Of a DNA stretch of 64,000 bases, positions 1-8,509 are shown one piece after another. Position 1 is the stretch's first letter. Every line of letters starts with the position of its first letter. The notes beneath the pieces are model-generated. The model was not told where the DNA came from. It ran no database searches and saw only the letters and a list, made by a program, of their open reading frames with translations. Source of the stretch: Microterricola viridarii (GTDB lineage: Bacteria > Actinomycetota > Actinomycetes > Actinomycetales > Microbacteriaceae); contig NZ_LT629742.1 of the NCBI RefSeq assembly GCF_900104895.1, forward strand, positions 558,001 to 622,000, given 5' to 3'. Position numbers and translations under genes: made by a program.

Positions 1-560
1 CGCTGCCGGCGTGGTGGGGCGAGCTCGACGGCTCCCGCCCCGTCGTGCACGTGAGCCAGGGCACCGTGGCGAACAAGGACTACGAGGAGCTCATCGCGCC
101 CGCCATGCGCGGGCTGGCCGGAGAGGACGTGCTGGTGCTGGTGAGCACCGGCGGGCGCCCGGTCGAGAGTCTGCCGCAGCCGCTGCCCGCCAACGTGCGC
201 GCCGCCGAGTATCTGCCCTACGACGCGCTGCTGCCGCTCACCGACGTGTTCGTCAGCAACGGCGGCTACGGCGGGGTGCACTACGCGCTCGAGCACGGGG
301 TGCCGCTCGTGGTCGCCGGCACCACCGAGGACAAACTTGAGGTGAACGCCCGCGTGGAGTGGGCGGGCGTCGGCGTGAACCTGCGCAGCCACAAGCCGGC
401 GCCGGATGCCGTCGCAGCCGCCGTGCGCACGGTGCTGGTCGACCCGGGCTACGCCGCGCGCAGCCGGGCGATTGGCGCGCAGATCACCGCGTCCAGTGGG
501 TTGGCCGGGCTCGAGGAGGTCGTGCAGACGCTGACCGCCCAGGCCGCCGTGCGCCGGTAG
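1..560 (+). CDS. glycosyltransferase, MGT/UDP-glucuronosyltransferase-like (C-terminal part)
   Basis: The reading frame is open from base 3 and has no start in the window, so this is the C-terminal domain (about 185 residues) of a longer protein. It has the nucleotide-sugar half of a GT-B enzyme: VVHVSQGTVAN at the domain start (the family's phrase around GT), then the donor-binding loop SNGGYGGVHYALEHGVPLV followed by AGTTEDKLEVNARV, which match the GG..t..eal..GvP motif and the dq..na helix of the MGT and UDPGT families. Such enzymes glycosylate small hydrophobic acceptors. The acceptor-binding half lies off the left edge, so the substrate cannot be judged. It is convergent with the HxlR gene. 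Confidence 0.8.
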   Translation, partial: LPAWWGELDGSRPVVHVSQGTVANKDYEELIAPAMRGLAGEDVLVLVSTGGRPVESLPQPLPANVRAAEYLPYDALLPLTDVFVSNGGYGGVHYALEHGVPLVVAGTTEDKLEVNARVEWAGVGVNLRSHKPAPDAVAAAVRTVLVDPGYAARSRAIGAQITASSGLAGLEEVVQTLTAQAAVRR

Positions 561-609
561 GCCCGGGCGCTCGCCGGCCGGGTGGCCGGGTGGCCGGGCG
601 GCTGGGCAG

Positions 610-1008
610 CTAGGCCGTCTGGCTCGTCGGGGGAGCCTCGGAGGCGAGGATCTCGGCCGCGTTGCTGTCGATCCACGACATCAGCGGCAACAGGTGCGCG
701 CTGAGCTCCCGACCACGGGCGGTGAGACTGTAGTCGACCCGCGGCGGGATCACCGCCTGCGCCTCGCGCAGCACGAAGCCGTCGCGCTCGAGGGTGCGCA
801 GCGTCTGCGCCAGCATCTTCTCGCTGATGCCCTCGATGCCGCGGCGGAGCTCGCCCCAGCGGTGCGACTCGCGCGAGAGCGCCAGCAGCACGAGCACGCC
901 CCACTTGCTCGTGACATGGTCGAGAACGGTCCGGCTCGGGCACGCCGCCGGGAAGATTCCCTCGGTCGTTCCCGGGATTGCCTGCAGCTGCACATTTCTT
1001 ACCGTCAC
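610..1008 (-). CDS. HxlR-family transcriptional regulator (QorR-like)
   Basis: A 132-residue single-domain winged-helix protein. The family signature is clear: CPSRTVLDHVTSKWGVLVLL near the N-terminus, RRGIEGISEKMLAQTLRTLE for the recognition helix and wing, and DYSLTARGREL near the end. Cys23 sits where redox-sensing QorR/YodB-type members carry their reactive cysteine. The start is a GTG at 1006-1008; no ATG upstream fits. The gene is divergent from a QorB-like NAD(P)H:quinone reductase gene, the same arrangement as the qorR/qor2 pair of Corynebacterium and ytfH/ytfG of E. coli, so it probably represses that gene and itself in response to quinones or disulfide stress. The family call is firm; the inducer is inferred. 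Confidence 0.88.
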   Translation of the reverse strand: MTVRNVQLQAIPGTTEGIFPAACPSRTVLDHVTSKWGVLVLLALSRESHRWGELRRGIEGISEKMLAQTLRTLERDGFVLREAQAVIPPRVDYSLTARGRELSAHLLPLMSWIDSNAAEILASEAPPTSQTA

Positions 1009-1012
1009 GTAT

Positions 1013-1036
1013 GTACCTTACCAAAAGGTGGGTACC
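1013..1036. promoter_or_regulatory. candidate HxlR/QorR operator
   Basis: Between the divergent regulator and oxidoreductase, two GTACC/GGTACC half-sites face each other around an ACC...GGT core, forming an imperfect inverted repeat. It overlaps the ribosome-binding region of the regulator gene, which fits autorepression. The match between arms is partial, so this is a proposal. Confidence 0.45.
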
Positions 1037-1137
1037 TGCGGATGGGAAGTATCCCGGACCGATGCCGGTTGTACCGGGAAGCGGCCGGAGCGGCCGCGGA
1101 TCTCGCCGCCCGTCTGGGCGGGCTCGAAAGGAAGACC

Positions 1138-2004
<867 letters not shown>

Positions 2005-2038
2005 CATCCGCCCGGCCCGCGCCGCCGGGCTTGCACGC

Positions 2039-2065
2039 CCCCGCCCCCGCTTTCGAGGGGCGGGG
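2039..2065. terminator. hairpin terminator after the quinone reductase
   Basis: A perfect 9-bp GC stem (CCCCGCCCC / GGGGCGGGG) with a 9-nt loop. It lacks a T-tract, as often in high-GC actinobacteria, and abuts the -10 box of the next gene. Confidence 0.5.
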
Positions 2066-2071
2066 TAGCGT
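2066..2071 (+). promoter_or_regulatory. -10 box of a leaderless promoter
   Basis: TAGCGT ends 6 nt before the ATG at 2078, so transcription should begin at or next to the start codon. The same geometry recurs at many starts in the window. Confidence 0.5.
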
Positions 2072-2077
2072 GGGGGC

Positions 2078-2917
2078 ATGAGCGCTGAACTGTTGGACAT
2101 GGCCCGCCGGATCGCCCTTCAAGCCGGGGCCCTGGCGGCCGAGCGCCGGCGCGAGGGGGTCAGCGTGGCGGCGAGCAAATCGAGCGACGTCGACATCGTC
2201 ACGGCGGCCGACCGTGAGACAGAGGCGCTGATCCGCGCCCTGATCGCGCTGGAGCGCCCCGACGACGCCTTCTACGGGGAGGAGTCGGATGCCGCGGCCG
2301 GCAGTTCCGGCCTCGTCTGGGTCGTCGACCCGATCGACGGCACCGTCAACTACCTCTACGGCAGCCCCGCGTGGGCGATCAGCATCGCCGTCGGAGAGTT
2401 GGGCGAGGCCGGTGACGCCGGCGCCGAGCCAACCGCGGGCTGGCGGGCGCTCGCCGGAGTGGTCTACGCGCCGAGCACCGGCGAGCTCTTCGTGGCATCA
2501 GCCGGCGGCGGGGCCTGGCTCGAGCACGTCGGCTCGCCGGACGCCGCCCCCGAGCGGTTGCTGGTCAACCGCGGTGCCGAGCTCGCCCACGCCCTGATCG
2601 GCACCGGCTTCTCCTACACGGCCGGGCGCCGGGCGGCGCAGGCCGAGGTGCTGCGCACGCTGCTGCCGCTCGTGCGCGACATCCGCCGCGTCGGCTCGGC
2701 TGCCCTGGACCTCTGCGCCGTGGCGGCCGGCCGGCTCGACGGCTACTACGAGCGCCACCTCAACCCGTGGGACCACGCGGCCGGCGCCCTCATCGCGGCC
2801 GAGGCCGGCGCTCAGGTGGCCGGCCAGAACGGTGCCCCCGCGACCGCCGATCTGCTGATCGCGGCGGAGCCCGAGCTGTTCGCCGCGCTGCACGGCGCCC
2901 TCCTGGCCGCGGAGTGA
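2078..2917 (+). CDS. inositol monophosphatase family protein
   Basis: A 279-residue Mg2+-dependent phosphatase of the IMPase/FBPase-like fold. The metal and phosphate motifs are intact: YGEES (Glu68, Glu69), WVVDPIDGTVNYLYG (Asp84, Asp87) and NPWDHAAGALIAAEAGA (Asp232). Family members dephosphorylate inositol-1-phosphate, histidinol-phosphate or PAP; the sequence here does not decide between them, and no inositol or histidine biosynthesis gene is adjacent. The start has no ribosome site but lies 6 nt after TAGCGT, so the mRNA is probably leaderless. Its stop overlaps the start of the GNAT gene by 4 nt, implying coupling. Confidence 0.88.
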   Translation: MSAELLDMARRIALQAGALAAERRREGVSVAASKSSDVDIVTAADRETEALIRALIALERPDDAFYGEESDAAAGSSGLVWVVDPIDGTVNYLYGSPAWAISIAVGELGEAGDAGAEPTAGWRALAGVVYAPSTGELFVASAGGGAWLEHVGSPDAAPERLLVNRGAELAHALIGTGFSYTAGRRAAQAEVLRTLLPLVRDIRRVGSAALDLCAVAAGRLDGYYERHLNPWDHAAGALIAAEAGAQVAGQNGAPATADLLIAAEPELFAALHGALLAAE

Positions 2918-3498
2918 GCGGCGACCTTCCGGGCCCCCGGCTCACGACGGAGCGCCTGCTGCTGCGCCGCTGGAACGAGGCCGACCGGGCGCCGTTCGCC
3001 GCCATCAACGCCGACCCGCGGGTGATGGAGCACTTCCCGGCGGTGCTGGATGCCGCGGCATCCGATGCCCTGATCGAGCGCATCGAGCAGGGCTTCGAGC
3101 TGCACGGCTTTGGACTGTGGGCGGTCGAGCTGCGCGGCACGGGGGAGTTCATCGGCTTCGTCGGCCTCTCCCGACCGGGCTTCACCGCGCACTTCACCTC
3201 TCCGGAGCACCCGGCCGTCGAAGTGGGCTGGCGCCTGGCCGCCGACTCGTGGGGCAACGGCTACGCCAGCGAGGCGGCATTCGCGGCACTCGCCTTCGGC
3301 TTCGACACGCTCGGCCTGCTCGAGATCGTCTCGTTCACCGCGACGGGCAATCTGCGCTCGCGGCGGGTGATGGAGCGCATCGGGATGACGCGCGACCCGG
3401 CCGACGATTTCGCCCACCCGGCCCTGGCCGCCTCGGACCGATTGAGCGCGCACGTGCTGTATCGAGTCGCTCGGCCGGTGCCGGGCGGCGGTGCGTAA
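2914..3498 (+). CDS. GNAT N-acetyltransferase, RimJ/Acetyltransf_3 type
   Basis: A 194-residue GNAT-fold acetyltransferase. It opens with LTTERLLLRRWNEADRAPFA (the TeRLxLRr...D start of RimJ/RimL-like members), carries VGWRLAADSWGNGYASEAA (the GWxL...WGxGYAxEA acetyl-CoA motif A), and ends with N..SRRVMERIGM. GTG at 2914 is chosen because it overlaps the TGA of the phosphatase gene (GTGA), a standard coupled start; the frame continues further upstream only as a shadow of that gene. Substrates of this clade range from ribosomal protein N-termini to small amines; nothing here identifies it. Confidence 0.85.
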   Translation: MSGDLPGPRLTTERLLLRRWNEADRAPFAAINADPRVMEHFPAVLDAAASDALIERIEQGFELHGFGLWAVELRGTGEFIGFVGLSRPGFTAHFTSPEHPAVEVGWRLAADSWGNGYASEAAFAALAFGFDTLGLLEIVSFTATGNLRSRRVMERIGMTRDPADDFAHPALAASDRLSAHVLYRVARPVPGGGA

Positions 3499-3539
3499 TG
3501 CCCCCGAATGGACTGCCCCCGTCCGGGGGTGATTGAATA

Positions 3540-3654
3540 GACCTGCATAGCCTTTTCAGACGCAGGAGGTTAGCCTTTATGAATTCGTTACCTGGGTGAG
3601 CCCAAGGTGATCACCTCGTAATGCTTCCCGCCCACCTCGCCGAGAGTCCCCCAC
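3540..3654 (+). promoter_or_regulatory. structured-looking leader of the M23 peptidase gene (possible ydaO-like c-di-AMP riboswitch)
   Basis: This non-coding stretch before a TTG start has short words in the order seen in ydaO/yuaA leaders: a GCAGGAGG segment, CTGGGTGAGCC, then ATCACCTCGTAATGC near the 3' end. Actinobacterial cell-wall hydrolase genes are common targets of that riboswitch. The match was made by eye, several conserved blocks are missing or shortened, and no full fold was computed. A GC hairpin (CCCCCG..CGGGGG, 3516-3529) just upstream may end the GNAT transcript. Confidence 0.3.
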
Positions 3655-5193
3655 TTGCCTGCTGAACATACTGCCCCGGATGCCCCCGCCTCCGGCACAG
3701 CTGGCTTGGCGACGCCGGAAGCCGGGGCGCCCGCGCAGCCGTTGACTCGTCGCGAAATGCGCGAGCGCGAGCGGGCCCTGGAGCTCGCCGCGAACGGTTC
3801 GCAGGAGCCGGCCACGGCCGTTCTGCCGATCGCCGTCGCTCCGGTCGCCGATGAGGTGCCCACGCGCACAGCGATCCTCCCGACCATCCCGCAGCCCGAG
3901 GCGCACACCGCGGAGTCCTACTCCGATCTGCTCAGCTCGCTCCTGCTGCCGCCGCGCGAGCCCGCTCCGCTGGCCTCCGCCGAAGACTTCATGAACGCGG
4001 CGGCCCCGGCCGCCTTCGCTGCGCCGACCGATTCGGACGAGGCGCCCGTGCTTCGCCGTTCGCGTCGCGCGGCAGACGTCGACTTCGACGCGATCGTGCC
4101 CGGTGCGCCTGCAGCCGACCCCGGCTCCCGTCGCGGCGCACGCACTCGCGGCCCCGTCGCGGCCCTGGGCGCCAGTGAGCTCAGCGCCGGTGGCCTCGAC
4201 ACCCCGCCCGCCGATTCCCTGGACGACGAGCTGGGCGACGATGACCACACCGTCGGCACGCTGAGTGTCGAGTCGCTCACCGCCGATTCCCTGAGCGTCG
4301 ACGCGCTGTTCGCCGAGGCGCTGGCCGCCGGCTCCATGGCCGGCGAATCCGTGCCTTCCGGCTCCGCGCGCAGCGCACAGGTCGACGACCTGACTCCCCG
4401 CCGACGCGCCAGCGCAGGCGGACGCCCCGGGCCGCGCGCCTCGAGCGCTCCCAGCGCCCCGAGAGCCAGCGCGCGCTCGATCACCCGCCGCGTCGCGACC
4501 AAGACGACCGTTGTGGTTGCCATGGGCTTCGTTGCGCTGATGGCCGTGGCCACCTCGGTTCCCGCCGAGGCCCTGCTGACGGCCGACGACGTCAAGGCTG
4601 CCGCTCTGATCGCGAAGATGCCGAGCAAGTCCGAGCCCGGCCAGTCGGTCATCGCCAGCGGCGCCGACTCGATCACCGTTCAGGCCGACGACTACGAGAC
4701 GGCCACCATCGCCGAGGCTGCGGCGGCCAGCGGCATCCGGATGGAAGCCACCTTCGTCAACAACCCGAACGGTGCCGTGCAGTGGCCGTTCGCCGTCGGC
4801 GTGCACGTCGGCGACCGCTTCGGCTACCGCGACTGCGCCGGCTGCTCCAGCAACCACGGTGGCCAGGACTTCAACCCGGGCCTCGGCGCCGAGATCCAGT
4901 CCATCGCCGATGGCGTTGTGACGCTCGCCGAGGACGGCGAGGGCAGCCTCGGCGTTCACATGATGATCGAGCACCAGATCAACGGCGAGACCATCACCAG
5001 CGTGTACGCCCACATGCAGCACGGAACGATGCGGTACGGCGTCGGAGACGTGATCAAGGTCGGCGACGTGATCGGCAACACGGGCACCACCGGCATGAGC
5101 ACGGGCCCGCACCTGCACTTCGAGATCCGCCTGGGCGGCATCAACGGCACAAAGACCGACCCGCTCGACTGGCTGTACGCCAACACCAACTAG
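3655..5193 (+). CDS. membrane-anchored M23 (LytM) family metallopeptidase
   Basis: A 512-residue protein built from a long disordered Ala/Asp/Ser-rich N-terminal region (1-280) with the phrase LTRREMRERERALEL at about 30, one transmembrane segment (TTVVVAMGFVALMAVATSVP, about 284-303), a linker, and an extracellular LytM domain (about 375-500). Zinc ligands are His401 and Asp405 (NHGGQD) and His488 within GPHLHFEI (486-491), so the endopeptidase should be active on peptidoglycan cross-bridges. Two cysteines in DCAGCSSN could form a disulfide. The start is taken as TTG 3655: a TAA at 3619-3621 closes the frame and no ATG or GTG lies between. Alternatively translation starts at Met35. The unusual start and the leader suggest post-transcriptional control. 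Confidence 0.85.
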   Translation: MPAEHTAPDAPASGTAGLATPEAGAPAQPLTRREMRERERALELAANGSQEPATAVLPIAVAPVADEVPTRTAILPTIPQPEAHTAESYSDLLSSLLLPPREPAPLASAEDFMNAAAPAAFAAPTDSDEAPVLRRSRRAADVDFDAIVPGAPAADPGSRRGARTRGPVAALGASELSAGGLDTPPADSLDDELGDDDHTVGTLSVESLTADSLSVDALFAEALAAGSMAGESVPSGSARSAQVDDLTPRRRASAGGRPGPRASSAPSAPRASARSITRRVATKTTVVVAMGFVALMAVATSVPAEALLTADDVKAAALIAKMPSKSEPGQSVIASGADSITVQADDYETATIAEAAAASGIRMEATFVNNPNGAVQWPFAVGVHVGDRFGYRDCAGCSSNHGGQDFNPGLGAEIQSIADGVVTLAEDGEGSLGVHMMIEHQINGETITSVYAHMQHGTMRYGVGDVIKVGDVIGNTGTTGMSTGPHLHFEIRLGGINGTKTDPLDWLYANTN

Positions 5194-5496
5194 CTCCCGC
5201 TCCGACACACCGGAGCACGCGCCAGCCACTCCCGGAAGCGGTGCCCGCGTGCGGCCGCTCCTGTGTTCTTTGCGCGCGCAGAAAAACAGGACCACACGCC
5301 GACCGCACCGCCATGCGGCGGCCGATCCCGTCTACTCCTGTGTTTTCGCCGCGGCCGTCACCGCCGCCGCCCTGGCCGCGGCGGTGACGCCTGTTGTGCT
5401 CCGCGTCTGTTGTGCACAGCGCCCGTTCGCCCCGCAGCTGTCCACAGCCCGCCGACGCGCCCGTCGGGCCGCGGACGGCGTCGAGACGATGAAGGC
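5194..5496. other. intergenic region with two hairpins
   Basis: No gene is seen in these 303 bases. A stem with CCTGT...ACAGG ends lies at 5258-5290. A perfect 11-bp stem (GTCACCGCCGC / GCGGCGGTGAC, 5357-5367 and 5378-5388) is probably the terminator of the M23 gene. GACGAT at 5485-5490, 6 nt before the next ATG, may be a leaderless -10 box. Confidence 0.5.
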
Positions 5497-6366
5497 ATGC
5501 CCATCGCCCTCGTCTCTCAGGTTCTTGCCTCCCTCGGAGGAGTCGCCCACTACTCTGGCTTGGAACGCGCCGGTGTCAGTCGCGCAGCCGTCGCCGCGGC
5601 ACTGCGTCGTGGCGAGGTCTTTCGTGTGCGCAACGGCTGGTTCGCCTGCGCCGGGGCCCCGGCAGAGTTGGTACGGGCCGTGCGCGTTGGGGGCACGCTT
5701 ACCGGCGCCTCTGCGGCCGCCCTCTACGGCCTCTGGACGATCGCCGACCCGCTCCTGCATCTGCGAGTGCGCTCGAGCACGAGTCGACTCGCGGCGCCCA
5801 GCGGCGGCGGGCGGCTGGTGCCGGGACGGCACGGCGTCTGCGTGCACTACAGAAGCGATCGGGTGAGCATCGCGGCAGACCCGCTGCTCCGGGCTCTCGC
5901 CGAGATGTTCAACTGCTCCGACGAGGTGGCCGCCCTCGTCGCTCTGGACTCGGCGCTGAACAGCGGCAAGCTCGGCGTCTGGCAGTTGCCGGAGCTGAAG
6001 GCGCTGATTCTGTCAACGCGGCGGGCGAGCGTCGACAAGGCGGATGCCGGAAGCCAGTCCGGCCTCGAGACGATTGTGCGGCTACTGATGCGCTCGCACG
6101 GCGTGCGCCTGCGCAGCCAGGTACAGATCGCCGGGGTCGGCCGCGTCGACCTGCTGATCGGGGACCGGCTGGTCGTAGAGCTGGACGGGCGTGGGTTCCA
6201 CGAGGGGCGGTTCGAGGAAGACCGGGAGCGGGATTGGGAACTGATCCAGCGTGGCTATCTGGTGGTGCGGGTGAGCTACGCGATGGTCATGCAGCAGCGC
6301 GAGCGCGTTGAGGCCGGACTGCTGTCGCTGGTGCGCCGCGGCGCGCATCGCGGCCCGGTGTGGTGA
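5497..6366 (+). CDS. DUF559 / AbiEi-like protein with endonuclease-like C-terminal domain
   Basis: A 289-residue protein common in Actinobacteria. The N-terminal part (1-60; ERAGVSRAAVAAALRRGEVF, then RVRNGWFA) resembles the winged-helix AbiEi-type antitoxin domain. The C-terminal part (about 200-289) is DUF559, related to very-short-patch-repair and restriction-endonuclease-like folds: VDLLIGDRLVVELDGRGFHE, DRERDWELIQRGYLVVRVSY, with D and E/LDG spaced like a PD-(D/E)xK site. No AbiEii toxin partner is adjacent. The ATG at 5497 is chosen because it is the first after the hairpins and sits 6 nt after GACGAT. Molecular function is not established for this family. Confidence 0.75.
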   Translation: MPIALVSQVLASLGGVAHYSGLERAGVSRAAVAAALRRGEVFRVRNGWFACAGAPAELVRAVRVGGTLTGASAAALYGLWTIADPLLHLRVRSSTSRLAAPSGGGRLVPGRHGVCVHYRSDRVSIAADPLLRALAEMFNCSDEVAALVALDSALNSGKLGVWQLPELKALILSTRRASVDKADAGSQSGLETIVRLLMRSHGVRLRSQVQIAGVGRVDLLIGDRLVVELDGRGFHEGRFEEDRERDWELIQRGYLVVRVSYAMVMQQRERVEAGLLSLVRRGAHRGPVW

Positions 6367-6431
6367 GCGAAACACAGGACCAGGCGCCAGCCGCTGCTTC
6401 TGTGGCTCTCTGGGGGTGCGGGTGCAAGAAA

Positions 6432-6487
6432 GCAGGAGGAGAGCCGCGCCGACGCCGCATGGGCGGCCGGCAGGGCTCTCCTCCTGC
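6432..6487. terminator. bidirectional terminator between convergent genes
   Basis: A perfect 14-bp stem, GCAGGAGGAGAGCC (6432-6445) and GGCTCTCCTCCTGC (6474-6487), lies between the convergent DUF559 and alpha-glucosidase genes. The 28-nt loop can form a smaller GCCGC/GCGGC stem. Confidence 0.75.
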
Positions 6488-6504
6488 ATTCTCTGAGGCT
6501 GTGC

Positions 6505-8220
6505 CTAGGCGCTGAGCCAGACGGTCGTGTCGGCCGGCAGCAGGCGGGCGCCATCGGCGGAGCCGAGCGGCCCGCTGGCCAGCAGCACCGTGGCGCCGAG
6601 CGACTCCGGCAGTGCCACCGGCTCCGAGCCGGTGTTGCCGATGACGGTCACGGCCCCGTTGCGGAACGCGACCACGTCAGCGGCGTTGGAGCCGTCGACG
6701 CCGAGCGCCTCGGCATCCAGCCACTCCAGCGTGCCCGCGCCGAGCGCGTGCTGCTTGCGCAGGGCGAGCGCGCTCTTGTAGAGCTCGAGGGTCGAGCCCT
6801 CGACGCCGCTCTGCCGGTCGCGGGCCAGCGTCGCCCACTCGGTCGGCTGCGGCAGCCAGGAGGCGTCGCTCGGGCCGAAGCCGTACGAGGGCGCGTCGCC
6901 CTCCCAGGGCAGTGGCACGCGGCATCCGTCGCGGCCGTAGCGCTCCCCGTTGGTGCGGAACCAGGTCGGGTCCTGACGGGCGTCGTCCGGCAGGCCGATG
7001 ACCTCGGGCAGGCCGAGCTCCTCGCCCTGGTAGATGTAGGCGCTGCCCGGCAGGGCGAGCATGAGGGCGGTCGCGGCGCGGGCGCGGCGCAGGCCGAGCT
7101 CGGCGATGGGCAGGCCCTTCGACTTCGGGCCGATGCCGTGGCCCTGCGGGTTCTCGGCGGTCAGCGCGAGGCGCGAGGCGTGCCGCACGACGTCGTGGTT
7201 GGAGAGCACCCAGGTGCTCGGGGCGCCGACCGAGGCGAAGGTCGCCAGCGAGTCGTCGATGACCTTGCGGAGGGCGTCGGCCTTCCAGGGCGTCTCGAGG
7301 TAGGCGAAGTTGAACGCCTGGTGCATCTCGTCCGGGCGCACCCACAGGGCGGTGCGGGGGAGCGGGTCGACCCACGCCTCGGCGGCGAGGATGCGGTCGC
7401 CCTCGTACTCGTTGAGCAGCGAGCGCCAGTCGCGGTAGATCTCGTGCACGCCGTCCTGCGCCCAGTACGGCGCACTCGGCAGCTCGTCCAGCGCGCCCTC
7501 GAGCAGGCCCTCGAGGCCGGCCGCGCCGCCCATGCTGCCGCCCTCGGCGGGCGGGGTGTAGTCGGGCAGGCCGTCGGCCTTGACCAGGCCGTGCGCGACA
7601 TCGACGCGGAAGCCGTCGACGCCGCGGTCAAGCCAGAAGCGCAGGATGCGGCGGAACTCCTCGCGCACCTCCTCGTTCGACCAGTCGAAGTCGGGCTGCG
7701 AGCTGTCGAAGAGGTGCAGGTACCACTGGCCGGGCGTACCGTCCGGCTCGGTCACCCGGGTCCAGGCGCGGCCGCCGAACACCGACTCCCAATTGTTCGG
7801 GGGCAGCTCGCCGTTCTCGCCGGTGCCGTCGCGGAACAGGTAGCGGCCGCGCTCCGCGCTGCCCTTCGGTGCCGCCAGCGCCGCCTGGAACCAGGGGTGG
7901 TCGCTCGAGGAGTGGTTCGGGACCAGGTCGATGATGACCCGGATGCCGCGCTCATGCGCCTCGGCCAGCATCGCGTCGAAGTCAGCCAGCGTGCCGAACA
8001 GCGGGTCGACGTCGCAGTAATCGGCCACGTCGTAGCCGCCGTCGCGCTGCGGCGAGGTCTGGAACGGCGAGAGCCAGATCGCGTCGATGCCGAGCTCGGC
8101 CAGCGCGGGCAACCGCGAGCTGATGCCGGCGAGGTCGCCCATGCCGTCGCCGTTCGCGTCTGCGAACGAGCGGGGGTAAATCTGGTAAATCGCGGCAGTG
8201 CGCCACCACTCTGAAGTCAT
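6505..8220 (-). CDS. GH13 alpha-glucosidase (maltase / oligo-1,6-glucosidase type)
   Basis: A 571-residue cytosolic glycoside hydrolase. It starts EWWRTAAIYQIYPRSFADAN, typical of GH13 oligosaccharide hydrolases, and has all catalytic elements: DGFRVDVAH with nucleophile Asp207, ILAAEAW with acid/base Glu281, and LSNHDVVRH with transition-state stabiliser Asp343; ADYCDVDPLFG is conserved region I context. It should release glucose from the maltodextrins imported by the divergent malEFG operon. The ATG at 8218-8220 is favoured by homology; the frame continues upstream without support. A LacI-type operator (8252-8265) lies just upstream, so it is probably induced together with malEFG. Confidence 0.92.
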   Translation of the reverse strand: MTSEWWRTAAIYQIYPRSFADANGDGMGDLAGISSRLPALAELGIDAIWLSPFQTSPQRDGGYDVADYCDVDPLFGTLADFDAMLAEAHERGIRVIIDLVPNHSSSDHPWFQAALAAPKGSAERGRYLFRDGTGENGELPPNNWESVFGGRAWTRVTEPDGTPGQWYLHLFDSSQPDFDWSNEEVREEFRRILRFWLDRGVDGFRVDVAHGLVKADGLPDYTPPAEGGSMGGAAGLEGLLEGALDELPSAPYWAQDGVHEIYRDWRSLLNEYEGDRILAAEAWVDPLPRTALWVRPDEMHQAFNFAYLETPWKADALRKVIDDSLATFASVGAPSTWVLSNHDVVRHASRLALTAENPQGHGIGPKSKGLPIAELGLRRARAATALMLALPGSAYIYQGEELGLPEVIGLPDDARQDPTWFRTNGERYGRDGCRVPLPWEGDAPSYGFGPSDASWLPQPTEWATLARDRQSGVEGSTLELYKSALALRKQHALGAGTLEWLDAEALGVDGSNAADVVAFRNGAVTVIGNTGSEPVALPESLGATVLLASGPLGSADGARLLPADTTVWLSA

Positions 8221-8251
8221 GTCGCATACTTTAGGCCGGATTTCCCGAAAA

Positions 8252-8265
8252 TGGAAGCGGTTACA
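8252..8265. promoter_or_regulatory. LacI-family operator upstream of the alpha-glucosidase gene
   Basis: TGGAAGCGGTTACA is a near-palindrome with the central CG of LacI/GalR-family sites (TGnAAnCGnTnnCA pattern). It lies 32 nt upstream of the glucosidase start. The regulator gene itself is not in the window. Confidence 0.65.
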
Positions 8266-8343
8266 TACGCGACCGCGGCAGCGGCCCCCCAGAGTGGAAC
8301 GACTAGTTTGCGTATCCACAGGTAACGATCGGATCACGGCGGT

Positions 8344-8386
8344 TTGTGTATGCCGAGCCGAGCAGGTATACATGTAATCGCTTGCA
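8344..8386 (+). promoter_or_regulatory. malE promoter with LacI-type operator
   Basis: TTGTGT (8344-8349), a 17-nt spacer and TATACA (8367-8372) form a plausible sigma-A promoter. TGTAATCGCTTGCA (8373-8386), a LacI/CcpA-like palindrome, directly follows the -10 box over the expected transcription start, the position of a classic repressor block. Confidence 0.65.
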
Positions 8387-8509
8387 TTGTTGGCGGCACC
8401 GCGACAGGCAGCACATCGAGAGAACGGCCTCTCGGGCGTAGCGGGGCACCAACTGGTGCGCCGGGCGACTGCGAGGCCACTCACAGCGCTTATAGAAAGG
8501 CACACACCA

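Noticed and set aside
694-1137. N-terminal extension of the quinone reductase frame back to 694
   Set aside because: It overlaps the HxlR gene antisense and lacks homology, and a good ribosome site marks the ATG at 1138.
3499-3539. Hairpin CCCCCG..CGGGGG as a definite terminator
   Set aside because: The stem is short and lacks a T-tract, and it may be part of the downstream leader fold; it is mentioned only with the leader.
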